Shown here one piece after another: positions 52,001 through 61,700 of a stretch of DNA of 64,000 nucleotides. Made by a program: the position numbers and the translations under genes. The notes beneath the pieces are model-generated. The model was not told where the DNA came from. It saw nothing but the letters and a program-made list of their open reading frames with translations, and made no database searches. The stretch is from assembly GCA_963580455.1 (NCBI GenBank), contig OY756958.1:1066501-1130500 (forward strand). The letters run 5' to 3'. The first letter of the stretch is position 1. Each line of letters starts with the position of its first letter. Source of the stretch: Euonymus europaeus. Lineage: Eukaryota > Streptophyta > Magnoliopsida > Celastrales > Celastraceae.

Positions 52001-54217
52001 AGTTAGCCGCGAAATGTGGTTTCTGCACGTAAACGGCTTTCTGAATATCCGTTGACTCCGAGTTCTGAACTCGGTGATTTTAGGCTTGATTTCACACTAC
52101 TCTTCGAGCTCTACAATCCTGCCGTTCCGGTTTTTGATTTCAGAACTCGTGGCTAGTAGGTCTCGTTTCACTTTGTTAGCCGTGAAATGTGGTTTCTGCA
52201 CGTAAACGGTTTTCTTAATATCCGTTGACTCCGAGTTCTGAATTCGGTGATTTTTAGCTTGATTTCACACTACTTTTCGAGCTCTACAATCCTGGCATTT
52301 TGGATTTTTATTTCAGAACTCGTGGCTAGTAGGTCTCGTTTCACCTAGTTAGCCGCGAAATGTGGTTTCTTTACGTAAACGGTTTTATGAATATCCGTTG
52401 ACTCCGAGTTCTGAATTCGGTGATTTTTAGCTTGATTTCACACTACTTTTCGAGCTCTACAATCCTGGAATTTCGGATTTTGATTTCGGAACTCGTGGCT
52501 AGTAGGTCTCGTTTCACCTAGTTAGCCGCGAAATGTGGTTTCTTTACGTAAACGGTTTTATGAATATCTGTTGACTCCGAGTTCTGAATTCTGTGATTTT
52601 TAGCTTTTTTTCAAATCACTTTTAGAGCTCTACAATCCTGGCGTTCCGGTTTTTGATTTCAGAACTCGTGGCTAGTAGGTCTCGTTTCACGTAGTTAGCC
52701 GCGAAATGTGGTTTCTGCACGTAAACGGTTTTCTTAATATCCGTTGACTCCGAGTTCTGAATTTGCTGATTTTTTGCTTGATTTCACACTACTTTTCGAG
52801 CTCTACAATCCTGGAATTTCGGATTTTGATTTCGGAACTCGTGGCTAGTAGGTCTCGTTTCACCTAGTTAGCCGCGAAATGTGGTTTCTTTACGTAAACG
52901 GTTTTATGAATATCCGTTGACTCCAAGTTCTGAATTCTGTGATTTTTAGCTTTTTTTCAAATCACTTTTCGAGCTCTACAATCCTGGCATTCCGGTTTTC
53001 GATTTCAGAACTCGTGGCTAGTAGGTCTCGTTTCACGTAGTTAGCCGCGAAATGTGGTTTCTGCACGTAAACGGTTTTCTTAATATCCGTTGACTCCGAG
53101 TTCTGAATTTGCTGATTTTTTGCTTGATTTCACACTACTTTTCGAGCTCTACAATCCTGGAATTTTGGATTTTGATTTCGGAACTCGTGGCTAGTAGGTC
53201 TCGTTTCACCTAGTTAGCCGCGAAATGTGGTTTCTTTACGTAAACGGTTTTATGAATATCTGTTGACTCCGAGTTCTGAATTCTGTGATTTTTAGCTTTT
53301 TTTCAAATCACTTTTAGAGCTCTACAATCCTGGCGTTCCGGTTTTTGATTTCAGAACTCGTGGCTAGTAGGTCTCGTTTCACGTAGTTAGCCGCGAAATG
53401 TGGTTTCTGCACGTAAACGGTTTTCTTAATATCCGTTGACTCCGAGTTCTGAATTTGCTGATTTTTTGCTTGATTTCACACTACTTTTCGAGCTCTACAA
53501 TCCTGGAATTTCGGATTTTGATTTCGGAACTCGTGGCTAGTAGGTCTCGTTTCACCTAGTTAGCCGCGAAATGTGGTTTCTTTACGTAAACGGTTTTATG
53601 AATATCCGTTGACTCCAAGTTCTGAATTCTGTGATTTTTAGCTTTTTTTCAAATCACTTTTCGAGCTCTACAATCCTGGCATTCCGGTTTTCGATTTCAG
53701 AACTCGTGGCTAGTAGGTCTCGTTTCACGTAGTTAGCCGCGAAATGTGGTTTCTGCACGTAAACGGTTTTCTTAATATCCGTTGACTCCGAGTTCTGAAT
53801 TTGCTGATTTTTTGCTTGATTTCACACTACTTTTCGAGCTCTACAATCCTGGAATTTTGGATTTTGATTTCGGAACTCGTGGCTAGTAGGTCTCGTTTCA
53901 CCTATTTAGCCGCGAAATGTGGTTTCTTTACGTAAACGGTTTTATGAATATCCGTTGGCTCCAAGTTCTGAATTCTGTGATTTTTAGCTTGATTTCACAC
54001 TACATTTCGAGCTCTACAATCCTGGCATTCCGGTTTTTTATTTCAGAACTCGTGGCTAGTAGGTCTCGTTTCACGTAGTTAGCCACAAAATGTGGTTTCT
54101 GCACGTAAACGGTTTTTTTATATCCGTTGACTCCGAGTTCTGAATTCGGTGATTTTTAGCTTGATTTCACACTAATTTTTGAGCTCTACAATCCTGGCAT
54201 TTCGGATTTTGATTTCG
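49032..54217 (+). repeat. 30-monomer block II, copy 2
   Basis: This is a tandem copy of 43,846-49,031. The junction falls in a 21-base identical tract at 49,032-49,052, and the right end in the matching tract at 54,218-54,238, where cgtctcg-type sequence gives way to gtcttatttcacg. Private changes include ggcattccgatttttt near 49,705 and cacctatttagcc near 53,900. Confidence 0.92.
52446..53956 (+). repeat. 4-monomer higher-order repeat (692 bp), second copy
   Basis: This is the 30-monomer-duplicated counterpart of 47,260-48,770. The markers atatctgttg are at 52,564 and 53,256, 692 bp apart. Its presence in both large copies shows the 692-bp doubling came before the 5,186-bp duplication. Confidence 0.85.
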
Positions 54218-54238
54218 GAACTCGTGGCTAGTAGGTCT

Positions 54239-57010
54239 TATTTCACGTAGTAAGCCGCGAAATGTGGTTTCTGCACGTAAATGGTTTTCTGAATATCCGT
54301 TGAATCCGAGTTCTGAATTCGGTGATTTTTAGCTTGATTTCACACTACTTTTCGAGCTCTGCAATCCTGGCGTTTCAGTTTTTGATTTCAGAACACGTGG
54401 CTAGTAGGTCTCGTTTCACGTAGTTAGCCACAAAATGTGGTTTCTGCACGTAAACGGTTTTTTTATATCCGTTGACTCCGAGTTCTGAATTCGGTGATTT
54501 TTAGCTTGATTTCACACTAATTTTTGAGCTCTACAATCCTGGCGTTTCGGATTTTGATTTCGGAACTCGTGGCTAGTAGGTCTTATTTCACGTAGTTAGC
54601 CGCGAAATGTGGTTTCTGCACGTAAATGGTTTTCTGAATATCCGTTGAATCCGAGTTCTGAATTCGGTGATTTTTAGCTTGATTTCACACTACTTTTCGA
54701 GCTCTGCAATCCTGGCATTTCGGTTTTCAATTTCAGAACACGTGGCTAGTAGGTCTCGTTTCACGTAGTTAGCTACAAAATGTGGTTTCTGCACGTAAAC
54801 GGTTTTTTTATATCCGTTGACTCCGAGTTCTGAATTCGGTGATTTTTAGCTTGATTTCACACTAATTTTCGAGCTCTGCAATCCTGGCGTTTCGGTTTTC
54901 GATTTCAGAACACGTGGCTAGTAGGTCTCGTTTCACGTAGTTAGCCACAAAATGTGGTTTCTGCACGTAAACGGTTTTTTTATATCCGTTGACTCCGAGT
55001 TCTGAATTCGGTGATTTTTAGCTTGTTTTCACACTAATTTTTGAGCTCTACAATCCTGGCGTTTCGGATTTTGATTTCGGAACTCGTGGCTAGTAGGTCT
55101 TATTTCACGTAGTTAGCCGCGAAATGTGGTTTCTGCACGTAAATGGTTTTCTGAATATCCGTTGAATCCGAGTTCTGAATTCGGTGATTTTTAGCTTGAT
55201 TTCACACTACTTTTCGAGCTCTGCAATCCTGGCATTTCGGTTTTCAATTTCAGAACACGTGGCTAGTAGGTCTCGTTTCACGTAGTTAGCTACAAAATGT
55301 GGTTTCTGCACGTAAACGGTTTTTTTATATCCGTTGACTCCGAGTTCTGAATTCGGTGATTTTTAGCTTGATTTCACACTAATTTTCGAGCTCTACAATC
55401 CTGGCATTTCGGATTTTGATTTCGGAACTCGTGGCTTGTAGGTCTCGTTTCACCTAGTTAGTCGCGAAATGTGGTTTCTTTACGTAAACGGTTTTATGAA
55501 TATCCGTTGACTCCGAGTTCTGAATTCTGTGATATTTAGCTTTTTTTCACAGTACTTTTCCAGCTCTACAATCCTGGCATTCTGGTTTTTGATTTCAGAA
55601 CTTGTGGCTAGTACGTCTTATTTCACGTATTTAGCCGCGAAATGTGATTTCTGCACTTAAACGGTTTTCTGAATATCCGTTGACTCCGAGTTCTGAATTC
55701 TGTGATTTTTTGGTTGATTTCACACTACTTTTCGAACTCTACAATCCTGGCATTCGGGTTTTTGATTTCAGAACTCGTGGCTAGTAGGTCTCGTTTCACG
55801 TAGTTAACCGCGAAATGTGGTTTCTGCAAGTAAACGGTTTTCTGAATATCCGTTGACTCCGAGTTCTGAATTCGGTGATTTTTAGCTTGATTTCACACTA
55901 CATTTCGAGCTCTACAATCCTGGCGTTCCGGTTTTTTATTTCAGAACTCGTGGCTAGTAGGTCTCGTTTCACGTAGTTAGCCGCGAAATGTGGTTTCTGC
56001 ACGTAAACGGTTTTCTTAATATCCGTTGACTCCGAGTTCTGAATTTGCTGATTTTTTGCTTGATTTCACACTACTTTTTGAGCTCTACAATCCTGGAATT
56101 TCGGATTTTTATTTCGGAACTCGTGGCTAGTAGGTCTCGTTTCACCTAGTTAGCCGCGAAATGTGGTTTCTTTACGTAAACGGTTCTATGAATATCCGTT
56201 GACTCCAAGTTCTGAATTCTGTGATTTTTAGCTTGATTTCACACTACATTTCGAGCTCTACAATCCTGGCATTCCGGTTTTTTATTTCAGAACTCGTGGC
56301 CAGTAGGTCTCGATTCACGTAGTTAGCCGCGAAATGCGGTTTCTGCACGTAAACGGTTTTCTTAATATCCGTTGACTCCGAGTTCTGAATTCGGTGATTT
56401 TTAGCTTTATTTCACACTACTTTTCGAGCTCTACAATCCAGGAGTTCCGGTTTTTGATTTCAGAACTCGTGGCTAGTAGGTCTCGTTTCACGTAGTTAGC
56501 CACAAAATGTGGTTTCTGCACGTAAACGGTTTTTTTATATCCGTTGACTCCGAGTTCTGAATTCGGTGATTTTTAGCTTGATTTCACACTAATTTTTGAG
56601 CTCTACAATCCTGGCAGTTCGGATTTTGATTTCGGAACTCGTGGCTAGTAGGTCTTATTTCACGTAGTTAGCCGCGAAATGTGGTTTCTGCACGTAAATG
56701 GTTTTCTGAATATCCGTTGAATCCGAGTTCTGAATTCGGTGATTTTTAGCTTGATTTCACACTACTTTTCGAGCTCTGCAATCCTGGCGTTTCGGTTTTC
56801 GATTTCAGAACACGTGGCTAGTAGGTCTCGTTTCACGTAGTTAGCCACAAAATGTGGTTTCTGCACGTAAACGGTTTTTTTATATCCGTTGACTCCGAGT
56901 TCTGAATTCGGTGATTTTTAGCTTGATTTCACACTAATTTTCGAGCTCTACAATCCTGGCGTTTCGGATTTTGATTTCGGAACTCGTGGCTAGTAGGTCT
57001 TATTTCACGT
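54239..57010 (+). repeat. Short-period zone of B9 and related units (2- and 3-monomer shifts)
   Basis: gaacacgtgg units with gccacaaaatg or gctacaaaatg and tttttttatatcc alternate with gatttcggaactcg/gtcttatttcacg units carrying gtaaatggttttctg and gttgaatccgag. The atggttttctg marker lies at 54,281, 54,626 and 55,143 (345 and 517 bp apart), and the rare ttagctacaaaatg near 54,771 and 55,288 (517 bp). Trimers are 517 bp and not 519 because B9 units with tttttttatatcc are shorter. The part from 55,500 to 57,010 holds single, more diverse units. Confidence 0.75.
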
Positions 57011-57329
57011 AGTTAGCCGCGAAATGCGGTTTCTGCACGTAAACGGCTTTCTGAATATCCGTTGACTCCGAGTTCTGAATTCGGTGATTTTAGGCTTGAT
57101 TTCACACTACTCTTCGAGCTCTACAATCCTGGCGTTCCGGTTTTTGATTTCAGAACTCGTGGCTAGTAGGTCTTATTTCACGTAGTTAGCCGCGAAATGT
57201 GGTTTCTGCACGTAAACGGTTTTCTTAATATCCGTTGAATCCGAGTTCTGAATTCGGTGATTTTTAGCTTGATTTCACACTACTTTTCGAGCTCTGCAAT
57301 CCTGGCATTTCGGTTTTCGATTTCAGAAC

Positions 57330-58790
57330 ACGTGGCTAGTAGGTCTCGTTTCACGTAGTTAGCCGCGAAATGTGGTTTCTGCACGTAAACGGTTTTATGA
57401 ATATCCGTTGACTCCGAGTTCTGAATTCGGTGATTTTAGGCTTCATTTCACAGTACTTTTCCAGCTCTACAATCCTGGCATTCCGGTTTTTGATTTCAGA
57501 ACTCGTGGCTAGTAGGTCTCGTTCACGTAGTTAGCCGCGAAATGTGGTTTCTACACGTAAACGGTTTTATGAATATCCGTTGACTCCGAGTTCTGAATTC
57601 GGTGATTTTAGGCTTCATTTCACAGTACTTTTCCAGCTCTACAATCCTGGCATTCCGGTTTTTGATTTCAGAACTCGTGGCTAGTAGGTCTCGTTCACGT
57701 AGTTAGCCGCGAAATGTGATTTCTGCACGTAAACGGTTTTCTGAATATCCGTTGACTCCGAGTTCTGAATTCGGTTTTTTTTAGCTTGATTTCACACTAC
57801 TTTTCGAACTCTACAATCCTGGCGTTCCGGTTTTTGATTTCAGAACTCGTGGCTAGTAGGTCTCGTTTCACGTAGTTGGCCGCGAAATGTGGTTTCTGCT
57901 TGTAAACGGTTTTCTGAATATCCGTTGACTCCGAGTTCTGAATTCGGTGATTTTTAGCTTGATTTCACACTACTTTTCGAGCTCTGATATCCTGGCATTT
58001 CGGTTTTTTATTTCAGAACTCGTGCCTAGTAGGTCTCGTTTCACGTAGTTAGCCGCGAAATGTGGTTTCTGCACGTAAACGGTTTTATGAATATCCGTTG
58101 ACTCCGAGTTCTGAATTCGGTGATTTTAGGCTTGATTTCACAGTACTTTTCCAGCTCTACAATCCTGGCATTCCGGTTTTTGATTTCAGAACTCGTGGCT
58201 AGTAGGTCTCGGTTCACGTAGTTAGCCGCGAAATGTGATTTCTGCACGTTAACGGTTTTCTGAATATCCGTTGACTCCGAGTTCTGAATTCGGTGACTTT
58301 TAGCTTGATTTCACACTACTTTTCGAACTCTACAATCCTGGCGTTCCGGTTTTTGATTTCAGAACTCGTGGCTAGTAGGTCTCGTTTCACGTAGTTAGCC
58401 GCGAAATGTGGTTTCTGCTTGTAAACGGTTTTCTGAATATCCGTTGACTCCGAGTTCTGAATTCGGTGATTTTTAGCTTGATTTCACACTACTTTTCGAG
58501 CTCTGATATCCTGGCATTTCGGTTTTCGATTTCAGAACACGTGGCTAGTAGGTCTCGTTTCACGTAGTTAGCCGCGAAATGTGGTTTCTGCACGTAAACG
58601 GTTTTATGAATATCCGTTGACTCCGAGTTCTGAATTCGGTGATTTTAGGCTTCATTTCACAGTACTTTTCCAGCTCTACAATCCTGGCATTCCGGTTTTT
58701 GATTTCAGAACTCGTGGCTAGTAGGTCTCGTTTCACGTAGTTAGCCGCGAAATGTGATTTCTGCACGTAAACGGTTTTCTGAATATCCGC
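57330..58790 (+). repeat. Locally amplified gattttaggcttcattt / ttttccag units
   Basis: Units with ttttatgaatatcc, gattttaggcttcatttc and cagtacttttccag occur at about 57,430, 57,605, 58,125 and 58,640. The first two are in direct tandem and share a 1-bp deletion (gtctcgttcacgtag near 57,521 and 57,694), so they are a single-monomer duplication. The other two are about 519 bp apart, a 3-monomer repeat with ctgcttgtaaacgg and gctctgatatcc units between. Confidence 0.75.
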
Positions 58791-61700
58791 TGACTCCGAG
58801 TTCTGAATTCGGTGATTTTTAGCTTGATTTCACACTACTTTTCGAACTCTACAATCCTGGAGTTCCGGTTTTTGATTTCAGAACTCGTGGCTAGTAGGTC
58901 TCGTTTCACGTAGTTAGCCGCGAAATGTGGTTTCTAATTGTAAACGGCTTTCTGAATATCCGTTGACTCCGAGTTCTGAATTCGGTGATTTTTGGCTTGA
59001 TTTCACACTACTCTTCGAGCTCTACAATCCTGGCATTCCGGTTTTTGATTTCAGAACTCGTGGCTAGTAGGTCTCGTTTCACTTTGTTAGCCGTGAAATG
59101 TGGTTTCTGCACGTAAACGGTTTTCTTAATATCCGTTGACTCCGAGTTCTGAATTCGGTGATTTTTAGCTTGATTTCACACTACTTTTCGAGCTCTACAA
59201 TCCTGGCATTTTGGATTTTTATTTCAGAACTCGTGGCTAGTAGGTCTCGTTTCACCTAGTTAGCCGCGAAATGTGGTTTCTTTACGTAAACGGTTTTATG
59301 AATATCCGTTGACTCCGAGTTCTGAATTCGGTGATTTTTAGCTTGATTTCACACTACTTTTCGAGCTCTACAATCCTGGAATTTCGAATTTTGATTTTGG
59401 AACTCGTGGCTAGTAGGTCTCGTTTCACCTAGTTAGCCGCGAAATGTGGTTTCTTTACGTAAACGGTTTTATGAATATCCGTTGACTCAGAGTTCTGAAT
59501 TCTGTGATTTTTAGCTTTTTTCACATCACTTTTCGAGCTCTACAATCCTGGCGGTCCGGTTTTTGATTTCAGAACTCGTGGCTAGTAGGTCCCGTTTCAC
59601 GTAGTTAGCCGCGGAATGTGGTTTCTGCACGTAAACGGTTTTCTTAATATCCGTTGACTCCGAGTTCTGAATTTGCTGATTTTTTGCTTGATTTCACACT
59701 ACTTTTCGAGCTCTACAATCCTGGAATTTCGGATTTTGATTTCGGAACTCGTGGCTAGTAGGTCTCGTTTCACGTAGTTAGCCGCGAAATGTGGTTTCTG
59801 CACGTAAACGGTTTCTGAATATCCGTTGACTCCGAGTTCTGAATTCGGTGATTTTTAGCTTGATTTCACACTACATTTCGAGCTCTACAATCCTGGCGTT
59901 CCGGTTTTTGATTTCAGAACTCGTGGCTAGTAGGTCTCGTTTCACGTAGTTAGCCGCGAAATGTGGTTTCTGCAAGTAAACGGTTTTCTGAATATCCGTT
60001 GACTCCGAGTTCCGAATTCGGTGATTTTTAGCTTGATTTCACACTACTTTTCAAGCTCTGATATCCTGGCGTTTCGGTTTTTTATTTCAGAACTCGTGGC
60101 TAGTAGGTCTCGTTTCACGTAGTTAGCCGCGAAATGTGGTTTCTGCACGTAAACGGCTTTCTGAATATCCGTTGACTCCGAGTTCTGAATTCGGTGATTT
60201 TAGGCTTGATTTCACACTACTTTTCCAGCTCTACAATCCTGGCGTTCCGGTTTTTGATTTCAGAACTCGTGGCTAGTAGGTCTCGTTTCACGTAGTTAGC
60301 CGCGAAATGTGGTTTCTGCACGTAAACGGTTTTCTTAATATCCGTTGACTCCGAGTTCTGAATTCGGTGATTTTTAGCTTGATTTCACACTACATTTCGA
60401 GCTCTACAATCCTGGCGTTCCGGTTTTTGATTTCGGAACTCGTGGCTAGTAGGTCTCGTTTCACGTAGTTAGCCGCGAAATGTGTTTTCTGCAGGTAAAC
60501 GGTTTTCTGAATATCCGTTGACTCCGAGTTCTGAATTCGGTGATTTTTAGCTTGATTTCACACTACATTTCGAGCTCTACAATCCTGGCGTTCCGGTTTT
60601 TTATTTCAGAACTCGTGGCTAGTAGGTCTCGATTCACGTAGTTAGCCGCGAAATGCGGTTTCTGCACGTAAACGGTTTTCTTAATATCCGTCGACTCCGA
60701 GTTCTGAATTCGGTGATTTTTAGCTTTATTTCACACTACTTTTCGAGATCTACAATCCAGGCGTTCCGGTTTTTGATTTCAGAACTCGTGGCTAGTAGGT
60801 CTCGTTTCACGTAGTTAGCCGCGAAATGGGGTTTCTGCACGTAGATGGTTTCTGAATATCCGTTGACTCCGAGTTCTGAATTCGGTGATTTTTAGCTTGA
60901 TTTCACACTACTTTTCGAGCTCTGCAATCCTGGCGTTTCGGTTTTCGATTTGAGAACACGTGGCTAGTAGGTCTCGTTTCACGTAGTTAGCCGCGAAATG
61001 TGGTTTCTGCACGTAAACGGTTTTATGAATATCCGTTGACTCCGAGTTCTGAATTCGGTGATTTTAGGCTTGATTTCACAGTACTTTTCCAGCTCTACAA
61101 TCCTGGCGTTCCGGTTTTTGATTTCAGAACTGGTGGCTAGTAGGTCTCGTTTCACGTAGTTAGCCGCGAAATGTGGTTTCTGCACGTAAACGGTTTTCTG
61201 AATATCCGTTGACTCCGAGTTCTGAATTCGGTGATTTTTAGCTTGATTTGACACTACATTTCGAGCTCTACAATCCTGGCGTTCCGGTTTTTGATTTCAG
61301 AACTCGTGGCTAGTAGGTCTCGTTTCACGTAGTTAGCCGCGAAATGTGGTTTCTGCATGTAAACGGTTTTTTGAATATCCGTTGACTCCGAGTTCTGAAT
61401 TCGGTGATTTTTAGCTTGATTTCACACTACATTTCGAGCTCTACAATCCTGGCATTCCGGTTTTTTATTTCAGAACTCGTGGCTAGTAGGTCTCGATTCA
61501 CGTAGTTAGCCGCGAAATGCGGTTTCTGCACGTAAACGGTTTTCTTAATATCCGTTGACTCCAAGTTCTGAATTCGGTGATTTTTAGCTTTATTCCACAC
61601 TACTTTTCGAGATCTACAATCCAGGCGTTCCGGTTTTTGATTTCAGAACTCGTGGCTAGTAGGTCTTATTTCACGTAGTTAGCCGCGAAATGGGGTTTCT

